18,033 nt of DNA from Candidatus Woesearchaeota archaeon (GCA_018303575.1 JAGVXW010000065.1:1-18033); one strand, 5' to 3'; shown: positions 8,240 through 14,417, counted from the first letter of the stretch. The notes: generated from the letters alone by a model not told the origin. A program made the numbers and translations.

Positions 8240-8674
8240 TTAAAACTTTGCGATTCTGCGCTTATGGCGCTCCTCTCCTGAGAACGGCGTCTCGAGCCAA
8301 TCAGAAATCAAGGAAAGGGCCTTATGGCTGTCAACGAACCTCGCGCCAATGGAGAGGATATTGGCGTCATTATGCTCGCGCGACAGCTTGACAATCTCGT
8401 CCGGCCCGCCATAATAGACCGCGGCCCGGACATTCTTGTGCCTGTTCGCCGCCATCGCTTCTCCCTGGCCTGAGCCGCCGAAGATGATCGCCCTGTCTTG
8501 CGGGCTCTTGGAGACGGCTTTCGCGGCTTTCGAAATGAAGTCAGGATAGTCGTCGTCCTTGTCGAAATCAAAAGCGCCGCAGTCGACGACGTCGATATGC
8601 AGTTCGGTGAGATACTTTCTTACCCGTTCTTTAAGCTCAAAGCCAGCATGGTCAGCGGCGAGGTAGACGTTCAT
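8240..8674 (-). CDS. rpiB: Ribose-5-phosphate isomerase B (RpiB/LacAB family)
   Basis: Interconverts ribose 5-phosphate and ribulose 5-phosphate in the cytoplasm. The 144 residues match RpiB in length and motifs: AADHAGFELK at 6-15 (Asp8, His9), IIFGGSGQGEAMAANR at 63-78, RAAV at 83-86, REHNDANILSIGAR at 99-112. The active-site loop is GGSGQGE rather than the CGTGIG of enterobacterial RpiB. This resembles the mycobacterial subtype in which a Glu (here E72) replaces the catalytic Cys, with S68 at the Cys position. LacA/LacB or an allose-6-phosphate isomerase cannot be excluded, but the single-gene context favours RpiB. A TATA box 26 bases upstream and an adjacent palindrome suggest its own regulated promoter, although it also lies downstream of the zinc-ribbon gene. 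Confidence 0.88.
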   Translation of the reverse strand: MNVYLAADHAGFELKERVRKYLTELHIDVVDCGAFDFDKDDDYPDFISKAAKAVSKSPQDRAIIFGGSGQGEAMAANRHKNVRAAVYYGGPDEIVKLSREHNDANILSIGARFVDSHKALSLISDWLETPFSGEERHKRRIAKF

Positions 8675-8677
8675 ATG

Positions 8678-8705
8678 CCCCTCGATTGAGGGGGGTTATT
8701 TAAAG
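8678..8705 (-). promoter_or_regulatory. rpiB promoter with palindromic operator candidate
   Basis: The TATA-like CTTTAAATAA (minus strand, 8696-8705) is centred 26 bases before the rpiB ATG and overlaps the stop codon of the preceding gene. Between it and the start lies a perfect inverted repeat, CCCCTC-GATT-GAGGGG (8678-8693). Its position between TATA box and predicted transcription start suits a repressor site. If the RNA began upstream, the same repeat would be a hairpin sequestering the SD-like GAGGGG. Confidence 0.5.
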
Positions 8706-9086
8706 ATTTGTGGGGCGCTCCGCCTTTTTCCTGGCCTGCAACATCTGGCTTACTTTCGTTCTGGCTTTCTCCCGCGTCTCTTCATCAAGCAAGGGCATGA
8801 CGATATCGAGCCCGCACCTGATTCCGTCGGCAAAGCAGTTGAACCCAAAGTTTTCCCTTGAATCCTTTTTGAGCGTAGCTCCGCCATATCCCTCAAGCAG
8901 GTGGCCATAATACGCTCTTGCCAGCTTTTCGGCAATCTCCCCATTTTCAGCCCAGACCTTCTTTGTCTGATCATCAGAGTAGAGGAGCTTGAGAGTGGAG
9001 TCGTCAACGCCCTTCATCAGGGCGGATGAGCATTTCTGGCACTCCCTCTCAGCGCCTGAATGTTTTCCACAGATTCTGCATGGCAT
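8700..9086 (-). CDS. Small zinc-ribbon protein, function unknown
   Basis: The 128-residue product begins MPCRICGKHSGAERECQKCS. Cys3, Cys6, Cys16 and Cys19 form a CxxC-x9-CxxC zinc ribbon. The rest is mainly helical, with a Gly/Phe/Cys-rich patch (NFGFNCFADGIRCGLD) around 94-109 and a basic C-terminal helix. I do not recognise the family. The start at 9086 is chosen because GGAGG lies five bases upstream and starts farther upstream would overlap the preceding gene; that gene's TAA (9088-9090) ends one base before this ATG, so the two are almost certainly translated from one message. Neighbours (RQC/HTH and SEC-C proteins) suggest a nucleic-acid-related accessory, but this is inference. Confidence 0.7.
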   Translation of the reverse strand: MPCRICGKHSGAERECQKCSSALMKGVDDSTLKLLYSDDQTKKVWAENGEIAEKLARAYYGHLLEGYGGATLKKDSRENFGFNCFADGIRCGLDIVMPLLDEETREKARTKVSQMLQARKKAERPTNL

Positions 9087-9087
9087 C

Positions 9088-9936
9088 TTATCCTCCATAA
9101 TATTCAGCGACAACACAACGGATCTGGTCATACGATATCTCGGCAGGAAGCTGACTTTTGATCTCTTTCAAAGCCGGCCGCTTCTCGAACCGGGAGCACG
9201 CCTCTCCTATTTTCGCGTGGATCTCCTCAGGCATGACTTCGTTGCTGTGGAGATGGCCATGGACGATGAGGCGATAAAGATGGGTGTAGATTGTTGATTC
9301 GGCAAGGCCGCGCTCTTTGGCAATTTCAGGAATGGATTTCCCCCCCTTAAACAGGCTCAGCGTCTGCTTTTCTGATTCCCCGACGGTTATGGGTTTTTGT
9401 TTCTTGATCTCCTGAAGCGAGATTTCAAGGCGCTCATCCATCGCCTTTCTTCCGGCGTCCGTCAGGGCGTAGACGGAGAACCCATACGGGGATCCGGGCA
9501 GTTCCTTCCTCGCTATGAGATCCATCGATTCAAGCTGCTCGATGAACCCTTCAATCGTAGGAATGTCATGCCAGAGCAGGCCTCCATAGACATTCTTGCG
9601 CACAAGGTGCGAAATCTCCTTGGACCTTGAGCCTTTGAGGAACCAAGCAAGCTTGTGCTTTCCGAGCTGGACGTTGTCAACAGCATGTAGGATGACCTGC
9701 GCAAGTCTGGGATCAGCGCTCTTTTTGTCGTCAGGGAAATACGCAGCGAAAAAGCAGTCATCGCACATCCCATCGTGCCAGTCCTGGTTGTGCGCGGAGA
9801 TTTTGACGCCGCACTTTCTGCAGGTGAAGCGCATGTCCTCGTCGTGCCTCATATGGAACGTCTTCATCTTCTCATCGTTTTCTGTTGGGCTCATGGACTG
9901 GGCGAACGAGCCTTTGGACCAGAACTCCGGTTCCAT
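9088..9936 (-). CDS. Zinc ribbon + RQC winged helix + RecQ-type HTH protein, no helicase motor
   Basis: The 282 residues look like the C-terminal half of a RecQ helicase fused to a zinc ribbon. Residues 39-61 hold CRKC...CDDC (C39, C42, C58, C61). Residues ~76-168 resemble the RQC winged helix: RLAQVILHAVDNV, FLKGSRSKEISHL, YGGL, IEGFIEQLESMDLIAR. Residues ~186-278 resemble the HTH_40 domain of RecQ and related proteins: TLSLFKGGKSIPEIAKERGL followed by AESTIYTHLYRLIVHGHL. No Walker A/B or other helicase motifs are present. The family assignment is by pattern. The likely role is binding of duplex or branched DNA, or transcription control. The start at 9936 is supported by GGGGAGGG (9942-9949) with a five-base spacer. 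The preceding SEC-C frame stops at 9938-9940, so the two are tightly linked. Confidence 0.72.
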   Translation of the reverse strand: MEPEFWSKGSFAQSMSPTENDEKMKTFHMRHDEDMRFTCRKCGVKISAHNQDWHDGMCDDCFFAAYFPDDKKSADPRLAQVILHAVDNVQLGKHKLAWFLKGSRSKEISHLVRKNVYGGLLWHDIPTIEGFIEQLESMDLIARKELPGSPYGFSVYALTDAGRKAMDERLEISLQEIKKQKPITVGESEKQTLSLFKGGKSIPEIAKERGLAESTIYTHLYRLIVHGHLHSNEVMPEEIHAKIGEACSRFEKRPALKEIKSQLPAEISYDQIRCVVAEYYGG

Positions 9937-9937
9937 G

Positions 9938-10084
9938 CTATCCCTCCCCTCTTAGCTTTCTCTCTTTTTCCCTCAAATCCTCTTCCATGCAGCATTTCTT
10001 GTACTTGATTTCTGAGCCGCAATGGCACGGGTCGTTCTTTCCCGGCTTTCCTTTCTCAATCCGTATTTTCTCTCTCAACTCTTC
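9938..10084 (-). pseudogene. SEC-C zinc-binding tail displaced from the HEAT-like gene by a one-base frameshift
   Basis: In the minus frame that is open from 10093 to the TAG at 9938-9940 the translation gives LEELREKIRIEKGKPGK, then NDPCHCGSEIKYKKCC, a textbook SEC-C motif (CxC-x9-CC, 9989-10036), then a charged tail. No credible start codon with an SD precedes it. Dropping one G at 10084-10085 joins it in frame to the upstream HEAT-like gene (...ELNDTIEAL + EELREKIR...), giving one ~259-residue protein ending one base before the next start codon. HEAT-like or DUF1186-type proteins with SEC-C tails are a known arrangement (recollection). Possible causes: assembly error, a recent mutation, or +1 recoding at CTT-GGA. 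Confidence 0.75.
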
Positions 10085-10718
10085 CAAGGGCCTCTATCGT
10101 GTCGTTCAGCTCAATGACCTGCTGCTCTTCCAAGTGGTCCATTTCGACTATCTGCTTTAAAAGGGGAAGCGCTTCTTTGTTCTTTTGCTCCACAAATCCG
10201 TGCGTGAAATCGTCGATTTCGAACCATTCTTTGAATTGCGACGGCGCATTGATGTACTGGCCGACCAGCTCAACCATAAACGCGTATACCCTATCCTCTT
10301 TGATTTCTGTCAACGCACCTACAAGATAGCCTAGGTAGATTTCCTCCTTGAAGAGTTCGCGCAATTCGCTGAGTATCGGACCAATCGCCGGTTTTCCGAT
10401 GGCCTGCAGCGCGAACAGAGCGTCATCACACGCTTCCCAGTACTCCCCGTCTTCATTCTTCCTGATAAAGGCAATCAGGAAGGGAATTGACTCCTCATTT
10501 TTGAGCTCCTTGAGTATTTCTAGCGCAAAGAGGCAGCTCCAGGTCTCTTCATTTGAAATCAGCGCGTGAAGTTCCGGAAGGCAAGAATTTCCTTGGGCAA
10601 TAATGGCTTCCATCACAGGCGCAAGATCCTGCTTGACGTCATCATACTCCCTCTTGTATCCCTGGTCGTTGTCGAATTTCCGCAACTGCCTTACCATTTC
10701 GCTGTGCAGGGGATCCAT
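10056..10718 (-). CDS. HEAT-like helical-repeat protein, probably frameshifted before its SEC-C tail
   Basis: The 220-residue open frame has helical pairs typical of HEAT/Armadillo-like repeats: CLPELHALISNEETWSCLFA, SIPFLIAFIRKNEDGEY, DALFALQAIGKPAIGPILSE, LVGALTEIKEDRVYAFMVEL, ALPLLKQIVEMDHLEEQQV. It may belong to the DUF1186-like group of SEC-C-linked proteins. The last ~10 residues (GRVERENTD) are probably artefactual, because the +1 frame immediately continues with an SEC-C zinc motif (see the 9938-10084 entry). Such proteins are expected to be scaffolds or adaptors; no enzymatic motif is seen. A TATA box is centred 27 bases upstream of the ATG, within the end of the winged-helix gene, so this gene can start its own short-leader transcript. 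Downstream genes follow without gaps. Confidence 0.72.
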   Translation of the reverse strand: MDPLHSEMVRQLRKFDNDQGYKREYDDVKQDLAPVMEAIIAQGNSCLPELHALISNEETWSCLFALEILKELKNEESIPFLIAFIRKNEDGEYWEACDDALFALQAIGKPAIGPILSELRELFKEEIYLGYLVGALTEIKEDRVYAFMVELVGQYINAPSQFKEWFEIDDFTHGFVEQKNKEALPLLKQIVEMDHLEEQQVIELNDTIEALGRVERENTD

Positions 10719-10740
10719 GCGAGGAGAAACGTTCGAGAAG

Positions 10741-11001
10741 CTATAAATCTTTCTTCATTTTCTTCGCGATCTCCTGCCCTCTTGCCGTGAGCTCCACTTC
10801 AAATGAGGGCTTGCCATTCTCGGGATGTTTCGCGAGCTCCTTCACTTTCACGAGGTCATAGACTTCCAATTCCTTGCAAATGTTCTTGACAGAATCATAA
10901 TTGGTGCCTAACTTTGTCTGCAGCTTGGTGTAGGAGAGGGGCTTTTCCCGCAGAAGCATGAACAAATCCTTCTTGACTTCGTAGGTCGTGCGCTTTTGCA
11001 T
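10741..11001 (-). CDS. Small winged-helix transcriptional regulator
   Basis: The 86-residue protein is a single winged helix: helix KKDLFMLLREKPLSYTKLQT, recognition-helix region GTNYDSVKNICKELEVYDLV, and a wing with a KPSFEVELTARGQEIAKKM finish, as in small ArsR/MarR- or PadR-like archaeal regulators. No ligand-binding domain or metal site is seen. It is transcribed divergently from the methyltransferase-nuclease gene, with only 61 bases between starts. A TATA-like element in the middle of that spacer is flanked by inverted 14-base repeats, one of which abuts this gene's start codon. The arrangement suggests that it represses itself and the divergent gene, in the manner of restriction-modification controller proteins. 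That role is inferred. Confidence 0.75.
   Translation of the reverse strand: MQKRTTYEVKKDLFMLLREKPLSYTKLQTKLGTNYDSVKNICKELEVYDLVKVKELAKHPENGKPSFEVELTARGQEIAKKMKKDL
10742..10748 (-). promoter_or_regulatory. TATA box for the HEAT/SEC-C operon
   Basis: Minus-strand ATTTATA at 10742-10748, embedded in GATTTATAGC, is centred 27 bases upstream of the ATG at 10718 and overlaps the stop codon region of the winged-helix gene. This fits a leaderless or short-leader start for the operon running down to at least 8700. Confidence 0.5.
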
Positions 11002-11054
11002 CCTACAACATTGTGGGAAGCTTTAAATATGAAGCTACTTCACAATATCGTAGG
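11002..11054. promoter_or_regulatory. Divergent promoter flanked by inverted repeats
   Basis: CCTACAACATTGTG (11002-11015) and CACAATATCGTAGG (11041-11054) are inverted copies matching at 12 of 14 positions. Between them lies one AT-rich element, CTTTAAATAT (11021-11030), which reads as a TATA box in either direction: 25-26 bases from the minus-strand ATG at 11001, and about 26 before a predicted plus-strand start near 11052. GAAGCT is also directly repeated at 11017 and 11031. A regulator binding both arms would control both genes. Confidence 0.6.
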
Positions 11055-11062
11055 GTGTCTGC

Positions 11063-12490
11063 GTGGGCGAAGTCGGGACGAACATCATCTATTGCGGAGA
11101 TTGTAAGGAAGTCTTAAAGAAGATTCCAGATGAGACCATTGACCTCATATATCTTGACCCGCCTTTCTTCTCGCAACAGCATTATGAGAACTTTTGGGTT
11201 GAGGGTCAAGGGGATCATGACACGAAAATGGGATTTTCTGACAAGGATTGGGAGAAACTGCGGCACTCTATAGATCCAAACCTTCTTAGGGAATATGAGC
11301 ATATAGAAGCGCGATGGAAAGGTGGGCATAAAGGGATTTATGTGTATATTTCGTACATGCGTGAACGACTGGTTCAGTGCGAACGTGTTCTGAAGCCGAC
11401 CGGATCCCTGTATCTTCACTGCGACTGGCATGCTGGGCACTATTTGAAGCAAGTTTTGGACGAACTCTTCGGTTATGATAACTTTCGAAATGAAATCGTT
11501 TGGAAGCGATCTTTTTCACACAGCGATAGCAAGCAGGGCGCAAAGAAATATGGGCGATTACATGACACAATCTTTTTTTATACCAAGAGTGAGGATTATG
11601 CATTTAACACTCAGTATACCCCATTCTCCGAGGATTATCTTAAAAATTTTTACAAATACCAAGATAATAGGGGGAGGTACCAACTTATTAGCATGCTCGG
11701 TCCGGGGGGAGCCGCAAAAGGTAACCCGGAGTATGAAGTTATGGGGGTTAACAGATATTGGGCTTTCTCGAAACAGAAAATGGCCGAATTTATAGCTCAG
11801 GGTCTTGTTGTTCAAACAAAGCCAGGCAATGTTCCTCGATTGAAAAGGTATCTCAACGAATTTAAAGGGGTTCCCTTACAAAGTTTATGGACAGATATTG
11901 CTCCTATTCAGGGCGCCTCAAAGGAAAAGTTAGGTTACCCTACTCAAAAGCCAGAAGCTTTGTTACAAAGAATAATTGAAACAAGTTCTAACCCGACTGA
12001 TATTGTTTTAGACCCTTTCTGTGGATGCGGCACAACATTGGCGGTTGCTAAGCGCTTGGGGAGAAGATTTATCGGTATTGATATTTCGAGGGTGGCCTGT
12101 GACGTCATGAAGAAACGACTTGGCGGTGGCGTAAAAGTCATCGGCGGAGAAAGCGAAGAAGAGCTGGCAAAGATGGATCCGCATGAATTCGCAAGATTGG
12201 TCATTGTTGAAAAACTAGAAGGAATCGTCAGCCCGAGGAAGTCTGGCGACATGGGCATTGATGGCTGGGCGGAATTCAAGACTGTTCCTGTGCAGGTGAA
12301 ACATTGGGAGCATAATGTTGGCAGGCCGGAAATTGATAAGTTTAAAACGGCTATTGAGAGGGACAAGAAGGAGCGAGGCATCTTGATAGCAAAAGACTTC
12401 TCAAGAGACTGTTATGCTGAAGTTGCACGAATTGCGAAAGAGGACAAAATTACCATAGAGTTAAAGAAATTCTCTGAGATTTTTAGGTAG
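11063..12490 (+). CDS. Beta-class DNA methyltransferase fused to a Mrr-like nuclease domain
   Basis: The 475 residues have motif IV (LDPPF, 31-35) near the N-terminus, a long variable target-recognition region, then YPTQKP (292-297) and motif I (DPFCGCGTTLAV, 317-328): the beta-class order used by N4-cytosine and N6-adenine methyltransferases, including Type III Mod. After ~370 a PD-(D/E)xK/Mrr-like fold is suggested by GIDGW (D400), VQVKH (Q411, K413) and GRPEIDKFKTAIERDKKERG, so modification and cleavage may lie in one chain, as in Type IIG-like enzymes. No helicase or separate specificity gene is nearby. The middle of the gene (~11480-12060) is visibly AT-richer than its surroundings, suggesting acquisition. 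The start is GTG with a weak upstream AGGGTG. The 3' end overlaps the convergent HEPN gene by 8 bases. Target sequence and nuclease activity are unknown. Confidence 0.85.
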   Translation: MGEVGTNIIYCGDCKEVLKKIPDETIDLIYLDPPFFSQQHYENFWVEGQGDHDTKMGFSDKDWEKLRHSIDPNLLREYEHIEARWKGGHKGIYVYISYMRERLVQCERVLKPTGSLYLHCDWHAGHYLKQVLDELFGYDNFRNEIVWKRSFSHSDSKQGAKKYGRLHDTIFFYTKSEDYAFNTQYTPFSEDYLKNFYKYQDNRGRYQLISMLGPGGAAKGNPEYEVMGVNRYWAFSKQKMAEFIAQGLVVQTKPGNVPRLKRYLNEFKGVPLQSLWTDIAPIQGASKEKLGYPTQKPEALLQRIIETSSNPTDIVLDPFCGCGTTLAVAKRLGRRFIGIDISRVACDVMKKRLGGGVKVIGGESEEELAKMDPHEFARLVIVEKLEGIVSPRKSGDMGIDGWAEFKTVPVQVKHWEHNVGRPEIDKFKTAIERDKKERGILIAKDFSRDCYAEVARIAKEDKITIELKKFSEIFR

Positions 12491-13022
12491 GATAAGTAAT
12501 CATCCTTCTCAGCGCATCCACAAACTCTTTGGCCCTTTTGAGAGACGTTTGCGCTTTCGCATGCTTCGCGACTTCTGTTGTGGAGTACTGCAGCGCCCCG
12601 CGCTTTGCGCGCTCCTGGTCAAAGGTCTCAATGAGCGCATCTGCTCTTACGCCTGCTAGGGGCAATGCTTCTTCCCTCGCTGTTTCGAAACTCTCGAGCA
12701 GGTTCTGGCTGAGCTTCTTTCTCACATACACAATCAGCGCGTCAGCTGTGACCTTATGGGCAATCTTTTCTCCTACTTTGTATCCTAGCGACAGGAGCAC
12801 CGCATTCGCGGTATAGTACATGGCGTAGTAGGAGCAGACGATGGTCCACAAGGAAGATCGGTTTTGGGAATCAAGCAGTTCAGCTACTTCCAGGCTTTCT
12901 TTCGCGTTGCCGGTAAGCACTCCCAATGCGTTGCTGTCTTTTGCTGTGAGCCTCAAGAGCCCTTCCTCAAGATAGCGGCCTACATTGGCCTGGGCTTCTT
13001 TGACGCGATCGTTATGCAGCAT
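12483..13022 (-). CDS. HEPN-domain protein, partner of the adjacent nucleotidyltransferase
   Basis: The 179-residue helical protein resembles HEPN proteins: AKESLEVAELLDS (40-52), then SSLWTIVCSYYAMYYTANAV (56-75) and LLSLGYKVGEKIAHKVTADA, with a C-terminal ERAKRGALQYSTTE (137-150). The typical HEPN RNase motif R-x4-6-H-x-Y is not evident; RGALQY at 141-146 sits where it would be expected but lacks His, so toxic RNase activity is doubtful. Its ATG overlaps the end of the nucleotidyltransferase gene by 11 bases, the usual arrangement of MNT/HEPN pairs (type VII-like toxin-antitoxin systems, in which the MNT partner neutralises HEPN). The pairing is clear; the toxin role is inferred. Confidence 0.7.
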   Translation of the reverse strand: MLHNDRVKEAQANVGRYLEEGLLRLTAKDSNALGVLTGNAKESLEVAELLDSQNRSSLWTIVCSYYAMYYTANAVLLSLGYKVGEKIAHKVTADALIVYVRKKLSQNLLESFETAREEALPLAGVRADALIETFDQERAKRGALQYSTTEVAKHAKAQTSLKRAKEFVDALRRMITYPT

Positions 13023-13575
13023 GCGCCCTCAGCCGATAATAGTCTTCCACACCCACTAAGACGATATTCTTCTTGACCACCTCGCTTCCGACAGTGAATT
13101 CCTTGCTCTTGAGCATGCTGATGAACTCAGAGGGGGTAATGGAGGTGATATGGAGGGGCAGGGGAGATATCTTCAATGCTCGATTCATAAGCGTGTCATC
13201 TTCTGAGATAATTAAGAGGTCAATGTCAGAGTGCCTGGTTTGGATTCCTTTCGCATAGGAGCCAAAAAGCAACGCGATGAAACAAGCAGGGATTCCCTCC
13301 AAGTCCTGTAAGAGTACCTCGAATTTTTCCCCTAAAGCCCGCCTTCTCTCATATTCCGCTTCAATGATCAGAGGATGCGCCCGAATCTTGAGCGCAATAA
13401 TCAGCGATTTTCCTATCGGCTTAAGCTGGACGAGAGCAAGGGCTTCAAGCCGCTTGACAATCCCATAGGTGGTTTTGTAATCTTTCTTGAGCGCCTTAGA
13501 CAATGAATGGATGCTAATGTCCTCTCCCTGCTTCTCAATGAGCATGCGTATCACTTCGGTTTCATTTCCTTTCAT
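13012..13575 (-). CDS. Winged-helix MNT-type nucleotidyltransferase
   Basis: The 187-residue protein combines an N-terminal winged helix (EVIRMLIEKQGEDISIHSLS to TTYGIVKRLEALALVQL, ~7-51) with a minimal nucleotidyltransferase domain whose signature LLFGSYAKGIQTRHSDIDL (102-120) gives the GS-x10-DxD motif (G105, S106, D117, D119). A third acidic residue is not obvious. In MNT/HEPN systems this domain AMPylates or binds the HEPN partner (family knowledge). The start at 13575 is chosen because GGTGAT lies six bases upstream and a TATA box is suitably placed; upstream extension would run into radC. Two tandem quasi-palindromic repeats cover the promoter and start codon, so autoregulation through the winged helix is plausible. 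It overlaps the HEPN gene by 11 bases. Confidence 0.8.
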   Translation of the reverse strand: MKGNETEVIRMLIEKQGEDISIHSLSKALKKDYKTTYGIVKRLEALALVQLKPIGKSLIIALKIRAHPLIIEAEYERRRALGEKFEVLLQDLEGIPACFIALLFGSYAKGIQTRHSDIDLLIISEDDTLMNRALKISPLPLHITSITPSEFISMLKSKEFTVGSEVVKKNIVLVGVEDYYRLRAHAA

Positions 13576-13620
13576 GGTAATATCACCATAATAATATGGG
13601 AATACTACCATAATATAAAG
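13573..13620 (-). promoter_or_regulatory. MNT promoter with two tandem operator-like repeats
   Basis: Two 19-base units, CATGGTAATATCACCATAA (13573-13591) and TATGGGAATACTACCATAA (13595-13613), share 15 positions and start 22 bases apart, i.e. two DNA turns. Each is itself a near-palindrome (ATGGT...ACCAT in the first). The TATA box, CTTTATATTA on the minus strand (13611-13620), touches the second unit. Together the units cover the DNA from the TATA box to the start codon, an arrangement typical of autorepression. Confidence 0.65.
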
Positions 13621-13631
13621 TTTTGCATCTG

Positions 13632-13648
13632 TGTCAACAGTGTTGACA
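13632..13648. promoter_or_regulatory. Perfect 17-base palindrome upstream of the MNT TATA box
   Basis: TGTCAACA-G-TGTTGACA is a perfect inverted repeat with 8-base arms and a one-base centre, 12 bases upstream of the MNT TATA box and just after the end of radC. It differs in sequence from the tandem repeats, so a second DNA-binding protein, possibly an activator, may act here. Confidence 0.55.
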
Positions 13649-13712
13649 ATTTTGCCTTTACCCAATTCTCCCACCACTGATGAGAGGTTTTTGCTGGGAA
13701 CGATTTTGCCGT

Positions 13713-14375
13713 TCATCTTTCCTCCTTGAAGCTCCACCACTTCTCTTTCCCGATGATGATATGGTCGAGAACAGGGATGCCGAGCAGATCCCCTGCCTCG
13801 AACAATGCTTTTGTGACGCACTCGTCTTCTGGTGAAGGCGTCGGGTCTCCCGAAGGATGATTGTGGACAAAGAGGACCGAGCGCGCGCTTTCCTTGATTG
13901 CGGCCTTGAAGACTTCGCGGGGATGGATGAGAGAAGCGTCAAGCGTGCCGATGGAGATGAGGCGCTCCTTTATGACGCGATTCTTGGTGTCGAGAAAGAG
14001 GACGAGAAACTGCTCCTTGTCGGCGCAGGAAAGCCTGGGAGCGCAGTACAAGAACACGTCTTTTGCCGAGCGCAGGGGCTTTTTCTTCGCGTCTTGGATT
14101 TTGACGCGCTTTTGGAGCTCAAAAAGGGCGGCAATCTGGCAGGCCTTCGCAAACCCGATGCCTTTGAGGGCCTGCAACTCAGCAAGGGAACAAGCGCTCA
14201 GGTCCGATAGTCCCCTTTGCGCAAGGAGGCGGCGGCTCATCTCTATCACGTTCTCTCCGGGAGTTCCGGTACTGAGGAGAAGGGCGAGAAGCTCGGCATC
14301 AGAGAGCGCAGAGGCGCCAAGCTGCTCCAATCGTTCACGCGGCCGCTCTTCCTTTGAGATCTCCCGAATCTTCAT
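13713..14375 (-). CDS. radC: RadC-like protein with JAB1/MPN metalloprotease-fold domain
   Basis: The 220 residues match the whole-length bacterial RadC layout. The N-terminus KEERPRERLEQLGASALSDA (8-27) is the RadC start, a helix-hairpin-helix lies at ~66-80 (ELQALKGIGFAKACQ), and the C-terminal JAB1/MPN domain has E121 and the zinc motif HNHPSGDPTPSPED at 171-184 (H171, H173, S181, D184). Zinc-binding residues appear intact. The biochemical role of RadC is unsettled; the family is frequent on mobile elements and is common in bacteria but patchy in archaea, so transfer is possible. A TATA box is centred about 27 bases upstream of the ATG; AAGGAG abuts the ATG with no spacer, unusual for an SD and more in line with a leaderless message. 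Divergent from the P-loop kinase. Confidence 0.9.
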   Translation of the reverse strand: MKIREISKEERPRERLEQLGASALSDAELLALLLSTGTPGENVIEMSRRLLAQRGLSDLSACSLAELQALKGIGFAKACQIAALFELQKRVKIQDAKKKPLRSAKDVFLYCAPRLSCADKEQFLVLFLDTKNRVIKERLISIGTLDASLIHPREVFKAAIKESARSVLFVHNHPSGDPTPSPEDECVTKALFEAGDLLGIPVLDHIIIGKEKWWSFKEER

Positions 14376-14397
14376 CTCCTTAAAAGAGAGGTACTCC

Positions 14398-14406
14398 TTA
14401 ATATGC
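14398..14406 (-). promoter_or_regulatory. TATA box for radC
   Basis: Minus-strand GCATATTAAGG covers 14398-14406 and is centred about 27 bases upstream of the radC ATG, suggesting a leaderless transcript. TTAAGGAG occurs twice, once at the TATA edge and once against the ATG. Confidence 0.45.
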
Positions 14407-14417
14407 GCTCACTGGAC

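Noticed and set aside
13576..13821. Upstream extension of the MNT protein by 82 residues
   Set aside because: It would run across the TATA box and operator repeats and into radC; the ATG at 13575 has an SD at the right distance.
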